Source: GCA-003244245 sp035606945 (GTDB taxonomy: Bacteria; Actinomycetota; Actinomycetes; Mycobacteriales; Pseudonocardiaceae). From it: 64,000 nt of DNA. A program made the translations under genes and the position numbers. This document shows, one piece after another, positions 1 to 8,143 of this stretch. The notes below the pieces were generated by a model. It was not told the DNA's origin. It did not search any database and saw only the letters and a list, made by a program, of their open reading frames with translations. The DNA lies in NCBI GenBank assembly GCA_035606945.1, contig DATNDR010000074.1, forward strand, positions 68,900 through 132,899. The letters run 5' to 3'. Numbering within the stretch: the stretch's first letter is position 1; each line of letters begins with the position of its first letter.

Positions 1-2
1 CG

Positions 3-311
3 CCCAATCCTCGACTGCAGGCCACGAGGACGGAGCTGTCGGTGCCGGTCCAGGTCAAGGTTGACGGCCTGGGGTTCTTAGTGGTCGCCGACGCGCGGGT
101 GACCCCCGAACGCGACGGCAAGCCAGTGGGAACCGTCCAATTCAAGGACGGGGACACCAGGATCGGCGGCCCGGTTCCGGTGATTAACGGCCGTGCCTTG
201 CTCGTCGCGTTCCGGCCTGGGGGTTCGCACGTGACCGCGGTGTACACGCCGAGCCCTGGCGTCCGCTTCCTTCCATCCACCTCCAAAACAGTGACGATCA
301 GATCCACGTGA
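3..311 (+). CDS. C-terminal part of an exported Ig-like domain protein (5' end outside window)
   Basis: The frame is open from the left edge to a TGA at 309-311, so the gene starts upstream of the window; a GTG at 42 is only an internal candidate. The product holds one bacterial Ig-like (Big_3_5-type) domain. Its core motif TVQFKDGDTRIGG is followed by a GGSHVTAVYTPS strand and a closing STSKTVTI strand. The same TVQFKDGD and HSLTAVFT motifs occur in the two genes at 1.2-3.1 kb, so this is one of several related cell-surface or secreted proteins. In this family such domains are adhesive or spacer modules. No enzymatic function can be read from this fragment. Confidence 0.6.
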   Translation, partial: PNPRLQATRTELSVPVQVKVDGLGFLVVADARVTPERDGKPVGTVQFKDGDTRIGGPVPVINGRALLVAFRPGGSHVTAVYTPSPGVRFLPSTSKTVTIRST

Positions 312-429
312 TCGGTGCTGCACCTGGTGACCGCATCAGGTGCAGCCACCCGTCAGCCCGTCCGACAACCCGTGAGCGGGAATCGGTGCCTTCCCACACC
401 GGTTCCCGCCCACGACTGGTGAGGGAATC

Positions 430-1152
430 ATGAATCGTCTTTCCCGTCTGGTCTTCGTGATCACGATGGCGTTGGGCGCGCTAGTGGTGATGGTCCCGGT
501 GCCCGCGCTGGCCGATCCGATCGGCGGCGTCATCATCATCCCGGGCAGCGGTACTAACCTTGATCCGCTCCGGCTCCGTACCTCGGCGGGATGCCCGGCA
601 CAGGCCACTGCGTACTACGCCACGATGCGTGGCCACGGTTTTCCGCCCAACGGCCAGACCGTTACGTCAGAAACTGACGCCGGCTTATCCCACAAAATCG
701 GGTTCGACGTGTATGTGGCGCTGGTCATGCGAGACTACGCGAATAAGAACCACGCCACGCTGGCCGGTCGCTATGACATTACGGTGTACTGCGTCAACGG
801 CTTTACCCAAAATAGCCTCGGAGAGTTCACCGCCTCGCTCGAATTCACTAGCCCTACGGCCTACCAAGCGCTTGGAACCGCGATGCCGGTCGGACCACCG
901 CCCCCTCCGCTGGAGGATCCCGGGGCAACGGGGCCTCTGGATCCGATGCCACCGCCGGTTGGATCGGCACCGAAGACCGCTCCAGAAGCCGATTACCGAG
1001 ATACGTCCCCGGTTGGGCCGCTCGCGTCTCAGCGCCACGACAGGACCGGTCAGGCCGTCCCATGGGTCCTTCTGGTTCTGGCTGGCGCCGTGTTCGGTGC
1101 CCTGGTCGCCGTAGTGACGTCGCGACAGATCGGGAAGCGTCGCTCGCCGTGA
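430..1152 (+). CDS. Exported protein with C-terminal membrane anchor, paralogue of the next gene
   Basis: A 240-residue protein of unrecognised family. Residues 1-28 form a signal peptide ending near PALADP. A mature domain follows that begins GTNLDP and carries a conserved TSAGCP motif. Then comes a Pro-rich linker (PPPPPLEDP, DPMPPPVG), a single membrane segment (about residues 208-230) and a basic tail (RQIGKRRSP), the layout of a surface protein tethered to the membrane. The gene at 1229 shares the GTNLDP...TSxGCP signature and a TYELTAQC/RYDITVYC element, so the two are paralogues. A GAGGGAA ribosome site precedes the ATG. Function unknown. Confidence 0.65.
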   Translation: MNRLSRLVFVITMALGALVVMVPVPALADPIGGVIIIPGSGTNLDPLRLRTSAGCPAQATAYYATMRGHGFPPNGQTVTSETDAGLSHKIGFDVYVALVMRDYANKNHATLAGRYDITVYCVNGFTQNSLGEFTASLEFTSPTAYQALGTAMPVGPPPPPLEDPGATGPLDPMPPPVGSAPKTAPEADYRDTSPVGPLASQRHDRTGQAVPWVLLVLAGAVFGALVAVVTSRQIGKRRSP

Positions 1153-1228
1153 TTGCTTCAGCGCCAGCATCCATGCCCCGTATTGACCATTAGTGAAAGT
1201 GAGCCGCATTGTGCATATGGAGTAATCG

Positions 1229-2018
1229 TTGACCCGCTTGGTGTCTGGGGCCACGGTGGCTGCTGCCACGGTCGGATCGGCATTCCTGGTGAGTATCCAG
1301 ATGGCCGGCGCCGCGCCCACTGTGTCTGCGTTAGGCACCAGTACCGTCGCCCCGGACCCCGGCACAAACCTCGACCCCATGAGTTCGACGACATCTGGTG
1401 GCTGTCCGATGCCATCGGTCCAAGCGAATCTAAAGGTCGTCGGCCCACTCGAGACGGATCCGTCTCAGCAGGTGTTCCCCGCCAGCAAGCCGTACGGCGC
1501 GGTCGCCCCAACCGATACCCAGTTCTCGAATGACGGTCCGTTTGTTCAGCGGTGGAGGGTGGCCTTCCAGGTCGCCGTGGAGGAACGACTGGGAAAGGGC
1601 GCGCTGGTTCCCACGGGCACGTATGAACTCACCGCGCAGTGCCTCGATCGCCTAGGTTTCAACCCCACCGGTACCTTCGTCGGACGCCTCAAGTTCGATA
1701 CTCCAACGACATATCATGGCGTCAAGGAGGCGACACCAACGCCGCCGGCGTCCACCCCGCCCCCAACCCAGACGCCGCCCCCGACGCCGACAGCCACACC
1801 AACGGCCACACCGGCACCCCCGCCTGGGTCGACGGCCACGACGACCAAGTTGCACCGGCACCACCCCCACCGGCGCCCCGGTACCAGTGTCCGCCGGCTT
1901 CGCGTTCGGAGGCTTCTTGGTGCTGCCTGTGGGTTCTCATTCGCTCACCGCAGTGTTCACTCCGACCGACCCGTCGTACACACCGTCCACGTCGGACAGC
2001 GTGACGTTCACGTTCTAA
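1229..2018 (+). pseudogene. Broken paralogue: signal peptide, GTNLDP domain, Pro/Thr linker and shortened Ig domain
   Basis: Starts at a TTG with GGAG just upstream and encodes a signal peptide ending near MAGAAP. The GTNLDP...TSGGCP domain follows, then a long PTPTATPT-type linker and the first strand of an Ig-like domain (STATTTKL). Around 1850-1860 the reading frame is lost. The rest of the Ig domain continues in another frame (APVPVSAG, then SHSLTAVFTPTDPS) to a TAA at 2016-2018. Compared with the Ig domain at 2.9 kb, about 30 residues between the two parts are missing, including the FKDG strand. The lesion is therefore an internal deletion that also shifts frame, not only a single-base error. 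The original frame runs on to 2212 as unlikely sequence. Probably a decayed surface protein. Confidence 0.6.
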
Positions 2019-2251
2019 AGATGCTGAGTGGGCGGGAACCGGTGGCCTTCGCACTGGTTATGGCCCACGACTGGCGACGGTGTACCACTGGCACGGCCGG
2101 GCATACGGCGCGTTCCTGCGCGCAGTCCCGCCCGCCCGACAGACATCCCCTGTGGGGGCGTCCGTCATCGCCTAACCGGTTGCCGTTCATGTTCATGACG
2201 CAGCGTCGCTGAATCGCTCAATGCGGAAGGCGTGCCGGATGGATAGCAGCG

Positions 2252-3076
2252 ATGCCGGGTAGGGCACCGTGGCATCACCGGCTGGCCGCGCTGGCCGCGT
2301 TGCTCGCCGTCGGGCTGGGCGGGCAAGCAGCCGGTTTTATCCCGATCAACGGTTCCGGCTCGACCTGGGGCTCCAATGCGCTGGATCACTGGCGGCGCGG
2401 TGTCGGCGACCTTGACGGTATAGCGGTGAACTTCTCCGCGGACGGCTCGACGCATGGCCGCAACGACTTCCGCGTCGGTCAGGTCGATTTCGCCGTCTCG
2501 GAACTCCCGTACGGCGGCAGCGATGGCGGAGTCCCGGACCCCCCACCGGCGCGGGCATTCGGATACCTGCCGATCGTCGGGGGTGGCACCGCGTCCATGT
2601 ACAACCTCACGATCGGTGACAAGCGCGTCACCAACCTGCGGCTGTCCGGTGAGACCATCGCCAAGATCTTCACGCAGGAGATCACGAACTGGGCTGATCC
2701 GGCGATCAAGGCCGACAATCCCGGGCTCGCGCTGCCCACGCGCCACATCGTGCCGGTGGTCCGCGTGCCGGTTGGTGCGAAGGCCACCACGACGACCTTC
2801 ATGGTCATCCCGAGCGGCCCGGTCATCCAAGGAACCCCGGTGATCCTCGTCGCGCAGGTGGCGCCCGCGAACGCCGCAGGCACCGTCCAGTTCAAGGACG
2901 GGGACTCCGCGCTGGGGCCACCACGGCCCGTGTTCGGTGGTTTCGCGCTGGCCGTCACATCGAAGCTGACCAAGGGCGCGCATTCACTGACCGCAGTATT
3001 CACCGCCACCAACCAGGACGCCTTCGGGTCGTCGGTGCCGACGCCGGTATCACTCTCTGTGATCGGGCTCTCCTAG
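2252..3076 (+). CDS. Chimeric exported protein: N-terminal half of PstS-type binding domain joined to an Ig-like domain
   Basis: A 274-residue protein with a signal peptide (about 1-27). The next part matches the first lobe of phosphate-binding PstS proteins: GSGSTWGSNALDHW, then DFAVSELPYGG, and the hallmark IAKIFTQEITNWADPAI, also present as LAKIFSGKITNWSDPAI in the complete PstS at 16.4 kb. The domain stops after IVPVVRV, where a normal PstS goes on with its phosphate-binding loop and second lobe. The sequence then passes in frame into a Thr-rich linker and one complete Ig-like domain (TVQFKDGD...HSLTAVFT). With half of its cleft missing it is unlikely to bind phosphate as PstS does. It may be an in-frame deletion product of a longer PstS-Ig protein or a surface protein with a new role. 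Confidence 0.65.
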   Translation: MPGRAPWHHRLAALAALLAVGLGGQAAGFIPINGSGSTWGSNALDHWRRGVGDLDGIAVNFSADGSTHGRNDFRVGQVDFAVSELPYGGSDGGVPDPPPARAFGYLPIVGGGTASMYNLTIGDKRVTNLRLSGETIAKIFTQEITNWADPAIKADNPGLALPTRHIVPVVRVPVGAKATTTTFMVIPSGPVIQGTPVILVAQVAPANAAGTVQFKDGDSALGPPRPVFGGFALAVTSKLTKGAHSLTAVFTATNQDAFGSSVPTPVSLSVIGLS

Positions 3077-3279
3077 TTCGCGATCGTTTCGGGCATGCGC
3101 TGCGTGCCCGATGCAACACAGCGTGTGGTTCACCGGAATGCCACACCGGCTGTTGGGACGAGGCGTCGTGTACGTATGCAAGAACAGATGCAATCGCATA
3201 TCCTCGCGCTACCTCGGTTTGGGGCGTTTGACCGCTCTGGCGGCGCCCGCCAGCCGGAGCTCGTGGGAAGGTTCTGGAG

Positions 3280-3507
3280 ATGCCGCAAGTCACGAACAGT
3301 GCGCCGTTGTGGGGTGTGACGTGGAGAAAGAGCAGCCGCAGTAATCCCAATGGCAACTGTGTGGAGTTGGCGGACATCGCACCCGGCATGATCGCCGTGC
3401 GGAATTCGCGAGACCCGTCCGGGCTCATCCAGATCTACCCGCGTGCCGCGATGGCCGCCTTCGTCGGAGCCGTGAAGGGCGATGGGTTCCACCCAGCCGC
3501 CGGGTGA
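3280..3507 (+). CDS. DUF397 domain protein
   Basis: A 75-residue protein with the DUF397 signature: WRKSSRSNPNGNCVELAD, then IAVRNSRDPSG, then a C-terminal AFVGAVKGD helix. DUF397 proteins are small actinobacterial proteins that usually sit beside an Scr1-type helix-turn-helix gene, and such pairs have been proposed to act as toxin-antitoxin-like or developmental regulators. The HTH partner follows here at 3605 on the same strand. DUF397 more often lies downstream of the HTH gene, so the order is reversed. Cytoplasmic, no membrane segment. Confidence 0.85.
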   Translation: MPQVTNSAPLWGVTWRKSSRSNPNGNCVELADIAPGMIAVRNSRDPSGLIQIYPRAAMAAFVGAVKGDGFHPAAG

Positions 3508-3604
3508 GCCCCCGGTCTGGGATGGGGAAGCGACCGCCGGGGTTTCGGCTGGTCGTGCCGCAGTCTATGGTGAGACCATCCGTAGTGCTTCACCCGTAGG
3601 AGGA

Positions 3605-4507
3605 ATGGTGAGGGCGGCTCGGTCGGGTAACGAACCGGCCATCGGTCACGCTCCGACGCGACCGCAGGGGCCAACAGCCCTGCGTATCGTGTTGGGTAAT
3701 CAGCTACGTCAGCTCCGGGAAGCAAGCGGAATCACTGCCGGAGCGGCTGGCCACGCGATCCGGGCATCCCATGCCAAGATCAGCCGCATGGAGCTCGGAC
3801 GGGTCGGCTTCAAGGAGCGTGACGTGGCGGATCTGCTCACCCTCTACGGCATTACCGATGAACAGGAGCGCACGGCATTTCTGGCGTTGGCCCGGCGGGC
3901 CAACGTGCCCGGTTGGTGGCATCACTACAGCGACATCCTGCCGAGCTGGTTCGAGATGTACCTCGGCTTGGAGCAGGCGGCCTCGGTCATCCGTACGTAT
4001 GAGCCCCAGCTGGTGCCCGGCCTGTTGCAGACCGAGGACGGTGCTCGTGCCGTCTTCCAGCTCGGCCACCCAGACGCCAGCGGCGCTGATATCGACCGCC
4101 GGGTCGCACTGCGGATGAAACGCCAGCGGGTCCTCACCCAGCCCGAGGCGCCCAACCTGTGGGGAGTGATCGACGAGGCCGCGCTATGGCGCCTCGATGG
4201 GCGCGCCGCGATGCGAGACCAGATCCAGCATCTGATCGACATGGCCGAACTGCCCAACGTCACCCTGCAGGTGATGCCGTTCTACTCGGGCGCCCACGCG
4301 GCCGTCGGCGGTCCGTTCACGATCCTGCGGTTTTCCGAACACGACCTGCCTGATCTGGTCTACCTCGAACAATTGACCAGCGCCCTCTACCTGGACAAGA
4401 CCGAGGACGTCCAGCACTACCTGGTGGTCATGGATCGCCTGTGTGTCCAGGCCAAATCTCCCGCCGAGACGATCAGGTTCCTGACCAGCACCCTCAAAGA
4501 GAGCTGA
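3605..4507 (+). CDS. Scr1-family helix-turn-helix regulator (XRE type, DUF5753)
   Basis: Start chosen at ATG 3605 because AGGAGGA lies directly upstream; the frame is open back to 3482 but that part overlaps DUF397. The 300-residue product has an N-terminal HTH (about residues 25-85: LGNQLRQLREASGITAGAAG, then RASHAKISRMELGR) and a long C-terminal DUF5753 region (GWWHHYSDILPSWFEMYLGL, YEPQLVPGLLQTEDGAR, LPNVTLQVMPF). This is the standard architecture of actinobacterial regulators paired with DUF397 proteins, here the preceding gene. It probably binds DNA and controls its own locus; the targets cannot be read from sequence. Confidence 0.85.
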   Translation: MVRAARSGNEPAIGHAPTRPQGPTALRIVLGNQLRQLREASGITAGAAGHAIRASHAKISRMELGRVGFKERDVADLLTLYGITDEQERTAFLALARRANVPGWWHHYSDILPSWFEMYLGLEQAASVIRTYEPQLVPGLLQTEDGARAVFQLGHPDASGADIDRRVALRMKRQRVLTQPEAPNLWGVIDEAALWRLDGRAAMRDQIQHLIDMAELPNVTLQVMPFYSGAHAAVGGPFTILRFSEHDLPDLVYLEQLTSALYLDKTEDVQHYLVVMDRLCVQAKSPAETIRFLTSTLKES

Positions 4508-4603
4508 CGCGCCAAGATCAATCGTGGCGAGCTGATCGTCGCACCGCACCATGATGTCGCATTCTCGCTAGCTCTGGCTGCGCCGGCGGGTGATGCTGGG
4601 CGC

Positions 4604-6073
4604 ATGTACCAGGACGTGGAGCGGTGCGTGCGAGCGGTGCAGTCCAAGGACGCGCGGTTCGACGGCTGGTTTTTCGTCGCGGTGATCACCACTGGCATCT
4701 ACTGCCGGCCGAGCTGCCCGGTGGTGCCGCCCAAGGCGCACAACATGCGCTTCTATCCCAGCGCGGCGGCGGCGCAGCTGGCGGGGTTCCGGGCCTGCAA
4801 GCGGTGCCGGCCCGACGCGAGCCCGGGATCTCCGCAGTGGAATGAACGCGCCGACCTGGTGGCTCGGGCGATGCGGTTGATCGCCGATGGGGTGGTCGAC
4901 CGCGAGGGTGTGCCCGGCCTGGCCGCGCGGCTGGGCTACAGCATCCGGCAGATCCAGCGGCAGCTGCTCGCCGAGTTGGGCGCCGGCCCGCTGGCGCTGG
5001 CGCGCGCCCAGCGCGCGCAGACCGCGCGGCTGCTGATCGAGACGAGCTCGTTACCGATCAGCGACGTGGCTTTCGCGGCGGGCTTCGCCAGCGTGCGCGC
5101 GTTCAACGACACCGTGCGCGAGGTGTTCGCTCTCGCCCCCACCGAGCTGCGCGCCCGCGCCGCCCGCCGGAACCCGCCCGCCACGTCCGGATCCCTGGCG
5201 CTGCGCCTGCCGTTTCGCGCGCCGCTGTGCCCAGACAACCTGTTCGGGCATCTGAGTGCGACTGCGGTACCCGGGGTGGAGGAATGGCGCGACGGGGCCT
5301 ACCGGCGCACCCTGCGGTTGCCGCACGGTTACGGTGTCGCGGCTCTGCGACCGCTACCTGATCACATCGACTGCCGGTTGGCGTTGACCGACCTGCGGGA
5401 CCTGTCGACCGCCATCACCCGGTGCCGGTGGCTACTCGACCTCGACGCAGACCCGGTGGCCGTCGATGAGCTGCTGCGCAGTGACCCGGTGCTCACCGCG
5501 CTGGTGGACAAGAATCCAGGCCGCCGGGTGCCCCGCACCGTCGATGGGCCGGAATTCGCGGTGCGCGCGGTGCTTGGCCAGCAGGTGTCCACCCAGGCGG
5601 CCCGCACGCACGCCGGGCGGTTGGTGGCCGCCTACGGTGACCCGGTGAGCGATCCGGCAGGAGGTCTGACCCACCTGTTCCCCGATACAGCGGCGCTCGC
5701 CGCGCTCGATCCGGCCGCGCTCGCTCTCCCGCAGGCGCGTCGCACCACGCTGGCCACCCTGGTCGGCGCGCTGGCCAGCGGTGAGATCGACCTGAGTCTC
5801 GGTAGTGACTGGCAGCAGGCCCGGGTTCAGCTTGCTCGCCTGCCGGGTTTCGGCCCCTGGACCATCGAGATGATCGCGATGCGCGCACTCGGTGATCCGG
5901 ACGCTTTCGTGGCGGCCGACCTGGGTGTCCGCCGCGCGGCCCGTGACATTGGCCTTCCGGTCAGTGCCCTAGCGCTGATCCGGCACGCCGCCGCCTGGCG
6001 GCCCTGGCGCGCCTACGCCGTGCAGTACCTCTGGGCGTCCGGTGACCACGCCATCAACCGGTTACCAGCTTAA
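4604..6073 (+). CDS. alkA: Ada-AlkA fusion: alkylation-sensing regulator and 3-methyladenine DNA glycosylase
   Basis: A 489-residue fusion. Residues 1-75 are the Ada zinc/methyl-phosphotriester domain, with the four cysteines Cys34, Cys38 (YCRPSCP), Cys65 and Cys68 (CKRC). Residues about 85-165 are an AraC-type HTH (LGYSIRQIQRQL, ISDVAFAAGFASVRAFND). Residues about 175-290 form the AlkA N-terminal domain, and about 300-489 the helix-hairpin-helix glycosylase fold (LPGFGPWTIEMIAM) with catalytic Asp439 in VAADLG. By family knowledge the enzyme excises alkylated bases, and methylation of the N-terminal cysteine switches it to an activator of repair genes. ogt follows 13 bases later, so both probably form an adaptive-response operon. 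Confidence 0.92.
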   Translation: MYQDVERCVRAVQSKDARFDGWFFVAVITTGIYCRPSCPVVPPKAHNMRFYPSAAAAQLAGFRACKRCRPDASPGSPQWNERADLVARAMRLIADGVVDREGVPGLAARLGYSIRQIQRQLLAELGAGPLALARAQRAQTARLLIETSSLPISDVAFAAGFASVRAFNDTVREVFALAPTELRARAARRNPPATSGSLALRLPFRAPLCPDNLFGHLSATAVPGVEEWRDGAYRRTLRLPHGYGVAALRPLPDHIDCRLALTDLRDLSTAITRCRWLLDLDADPVAVDELLRSDPVLTALVDKNPGRRVPRTVDGPEFAVRAVLGQQVSTQAARTHAGRLVAAYGDPVSDPAGGLTHLFPDTAALAALDPAALALPQARRTTLATLVGALASGEIDLSLGSDWQQARVQLARLPGFGPWTIEMIAMRALGDPDAFVAADLGVRRAARDIGLPVSALALIRHAAAWRPWRAYAVQYLWASGDHAINRLPA

Positions 6074-6086
6074 GGAGACAGATTCC

Positions 6087-6632
6087 GTGACATGTCAAGT
6101 ACATCGAGTACATACGCTGGTGGACAGCCCCGTCGGCACGCTCACCCTGGTAGCCCGTGACGGCGTCCTCAGTGGCCTTTACATGGACCTGCAGCGGCAC
6201 CGGCCGCTGGACGAGACGTTCGGGGCGCCGGATCGCACGCCGTTCACCGAGGTGATCACACAGCTGGAGCAGTATTTCGCCGGGCAACGCACCGACTTCG
6301 ACGTTGCCGTGTCGCTTGCCGGCACCCCGTTCCAGCGCACCGTGTGGGCGGCGCTGCGAGAGATTCCCTACGGCGAAACGGAGTCTTACGGCCAGCTCGC
6401 CGAGCGCATCGGAAGTCCCGGGGCGGCCCGAGCGGTCGGCCTCGCCAATGGCCGCAACCCGATCGGCATCATCGTGCCCTGCCACCGGGTCGTGGGCGCT
6501 ACCGGCAACCTCACCGGCTACGGCGGAGGCCTGGAACGCAAGCAGTATCTCCTCGACTTCGAGCACCGCCGCGCGCTCGTGAGCGGCCAGCGGGGTGCTC
6601 AAGCATCCATAAGAGCCCGCGCAGGCCGGTAA
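6087..6632 (+). CDS. ogt: Methylated-DNA--[protein]-cysteine S-methyltransferase
   Basis: Start set at GTG 6087, with AAGGAGA at 6072-6078; the frame is open upstream into alkA. The 181-residue protein has the O6-alkylguanine-DNA alkyltransferase fold, with FQRTVWAALREIPYGET and AERIGSPGAARAVG helices. Its active site is IIVPCHRVVG, where Cys132 takes the methyl group irreversibly. It repairs O6-methylguanine, complementing the upstream AlkA glycosylase in the same operon. The last dozen residues (beyond about ALVSGQRG) are encoded by the first copy of a short dispersed repeat at 6595-6617, so the original C-terminus may have been replaced. Confidence 0.92.
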   Translation: MTCQVHRVHTLVDSPVGTLTLVARDGVLSGLYMDLQRHRPLDETFGAPDRTPFTEVITQLEQYFAGQRTDFDVAVSLAGTPFQRTVWAALREIPYGETESYGQLAERIGSPGAARAVGLANGRNPIGIIVPCHRVVGATGNLTGYGGGLERKQYLLDFEHRRALVSGQRGAQASIRARAGR

Positions 6633-6658
6633 AAAGGTGCTGAAGCATCCATGAGACC
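6595..6658 (+). repeat. Two direct copies of a short dispersed repeat (GTGCTnAAGCATCCATnAGA)
   Basis: Copy 1 is 6595-6617 (gtgctcaagcatccataaga) and copy 2 is 6637-6658 (gtgctgaagcatccatgaga), separated by 19 bases. A third copy lies on the minus strand at 32725-32746 (gtgcacaagcatccatgagt). The copies flank the end of ogt and the start of the P450 remnant, both sites of rearrangement. This is probably a short interspersed element; its mechanism is unknown. Confidence 0.6.
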
Positions 6659-6680
6659 CCGGCGCTGGTGGGAGGTGAGC

Positions 6681-7107
6681 GTGGCTAGCGACGGGCTGCC
6701 CCAGCACGTCCTGCGGGCGCACGTCGCCGAGCTGGTCGAGACGCTGCTGGATCAGCTCGGCGACCGGGGGGCGCCGGCGGACCTACACGAGGCGCTGTCG
6801 TTCCCGCTGCCGGTGCAGGTCATCTGCGAGCTGCTCGGCGTGCCTACAGCGACCGCGCCCAGTTCCGGGTCTGGTCGGCCGGCGCGAGCAACCTGGGCGA
6901 TCGCCAGGCCGCCACCGACTCGCTCCAGCAACTGGTGTCCTACATGCACCAGCTGATCACCCACAAACGCGCCCATCCCGGCCAGGACGTGATCTCCGAT
7001 CTGGCCAGCACCCAGACCCAGTGGCGCTACGGCGACGAGGGCATCGCCGGATTGGCCGCCCCGCTGCTGTTCGCCGGCCACGAAACCACCACGTCGACCT
7101 CAGGTGC
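6681..7107 (+). pseudogene. Cytochrome P450 remnant, truncated at both ends and frameshifted
   Basis: The segment begins with LPQHVLRAHVAELVETLLD and FPLPVQVICELLGVP, a typical actinobacterial P450 region upstream of the I helix. The frame then shifts at about 6843-6848, where one C is missing from a run (gtgcctac for gtgccctac). The next frame gives YSDRAQFRVWSAG, VSYMHQLITHKRAHPGQD and the I-helix LLFAGHETTTS. The first 90 or so residues and everything after the I helix, including the ExxR and haem Cys motifs, are absent. Homology stops near 7107, just before the end of the PIN toxin gene on the other strand. It cannot encode a working P450 even if the frameshift is a sequencing error. Confidence 0.8.
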
Positions 7108-7130
7108 CATCGGTACCTCTCCTGCCAGCC

Positions 7131-7514
7131 TCATACCGACGTCACGGTTACCCCGGTCGCGGCGTTGGCCAGTGCCGTGAGATCGCGAGGGTCGCAGGTG
7201 AGCACAACGCCGTGCGGCTCCGCGACACCGATGACAATGGCGTCAACCGCTGAGCCCCGCCGAGCCTCGAACCTGAGGCGGGCGCAGCGCCTCACCAAAG
7301 CCTGCGGGAGCTCGGTGACGACATCACAAGACTTGAGCAGGCGGTTGGTCGCTGTATCCCGCCCGGCCGTACCCGTAAGGCACTCCACGAGTACCGGCGC
7401 GGGCACCAACACCGGCCAAAGCCCAGCCTCACGCATCTCCGCGATCACCGCCGCGGTGCGGGATGATCGCTTGGCGAGCCAGCTCACGCCGCCGGAGTCA
7501 AGGACAACCCTCAT
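7131..7514 (-). CDS. PIN-domain toxin of a VapBC-like pair
   Basis: A 127-residue PIN domain. The acidic residues expected for the metal site are visible: Asp in VVLDSGGVS near the N-terminus, Glu in VLVECLTG, Asp in SAVDAIVIG and Asp in LTCDPRDLTAL. PIN toxins of this type are ribonucleases that cleave tRNA or rRNA when released from their antitoxin. The ATG overlaps the stop codon of the antitoxin gene (7511-7759) by four bases, the usual translational coupling of such pairs. It ends right where the P450 remnant stops, so the pair may have inserted into or replaced part of that gene. Confidence 0.85.
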   Translation of the reverse strand: MRVVLDSGGVSWLAKRSSRTAAVIAEMREAGLWPVLVPAPVLVECLTGTAGRDTATNRLLKSCDVVTELPQALVRRCARLRFEARRGSAVDAIVIGVAEPHGVVLTCDPRDLTALANAATGVTVTSV

Positions 7515-7759
7515 CCGACTTGGCGATGGACACCCTCGGTGAGGTCACGGACGAACCGCTTCGCATACTCGACGTCTGCGGCGCTCGGCTCGCCGACCTC
7601 GTCGATCAGCTCAGCGAGGTAGACGTCGGTGGCCGCATCGAGCTCTCGCCGGCGTATCTCTTCCCGCACGGCGTGCTGCAGCAGTTCCGAGGGAGAAACT
7701 CCGTGCTCTTTGAGCTGGCGGTGCAGCTCCTCGGGAAGGTATACCTGCAAGCGCGGCAT
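7511..7759 (-). CDS. Ribbon-helix-helix antitoxin partner of the PIN toxin
   Basis: Start placed at ATG 7759 (MPRLQVYLPEELHRQLKEHG); the frame is open to 7777. Residues 1-40 form a ribbon-helix-helix DNA-binding fold (LQVYLPEEL, then SPSELLQHAVREEIRRR). The acidic C-terminal half would bind and neutralise the toxin. It is first in the operon and overlaps the toxin start by ATGA. By family behaviour the complex represses its own promoter. About 82 residues, normal for this class. Confidence 0.85.
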   Translation of the reverse strand: MPRLQVYLPEELHRQLKEHGVSPSELLQHAVREEIRRRELDAATDVYLAELIDEVGEPSAADVEYAKRFVRDLTEGVHRQVG

Positions 7760-7778
7760 GCGTGTAACTATACACACA

Positions 7779-8126
7779 TCACGCTGCCGGTCCGCTCATG
7801 GGGCGGATCGTGACGGCCGTTCCGTATGCCGCGACCTCGCTCATGATGTTGCCGATCTCGTTGCAGTCGAAGCGCATCGCGAGCACGGCGTTCGCGCCGC
7901 GCGCAGCGGCCGCCTCCTGTAGCCGCGCGGTCGCTTGATCGCGGCTGTCCATGAGGAGCTTGGTGTAGCCTCTGGCCTCGCCGCCGACGATCGTCCGCAG
8001 CCCTGCTCCGAGGTTCGAGAACACGTTGCGCGCCCGGACGATCAGCCCGTACACCTCGCCGTGCACCTGCACAACCTCGTATCCGGGGACATCGTTCATC
8101 GTCGAGATCAGGACGCCATCACTCAT
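7779..8126 (-). CDS. YbjQ/UPF0145 family protein
   Basis: A 115-residue protein with the UPF0145 pattern: STMNDVPGYEVVQVHGEVYGL, NVFSNLGAGLRTIVGGEARGYTKLL, a RDQATARLQEAAAARGANAVLAMRFD helix-strand, and a final EVAAYGTAVTIRP strand. Members form pentameric rings; they are labelled heavy-metal-binding in some databases, but the biological role is not settled. Cytoplasmic. It lies 17 bases downstream of the sugar transporter gene on the same strand and may be co-transcribed with it. Confidence 0.85.
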   Translation of the reverse strand: MSDGVLISTMNDVPGYEVVQVHGEVYGLIVRARNVFSNLGAGLRTIVGGEARGYTKLLMDSRDQATARLQEAAAARGANAVLAMRFDCNEIGNIMSEVAAYGTAVTIRPMSGPAA

Positions 8127-8143
8127 GACCGGTTGATCCCTCC

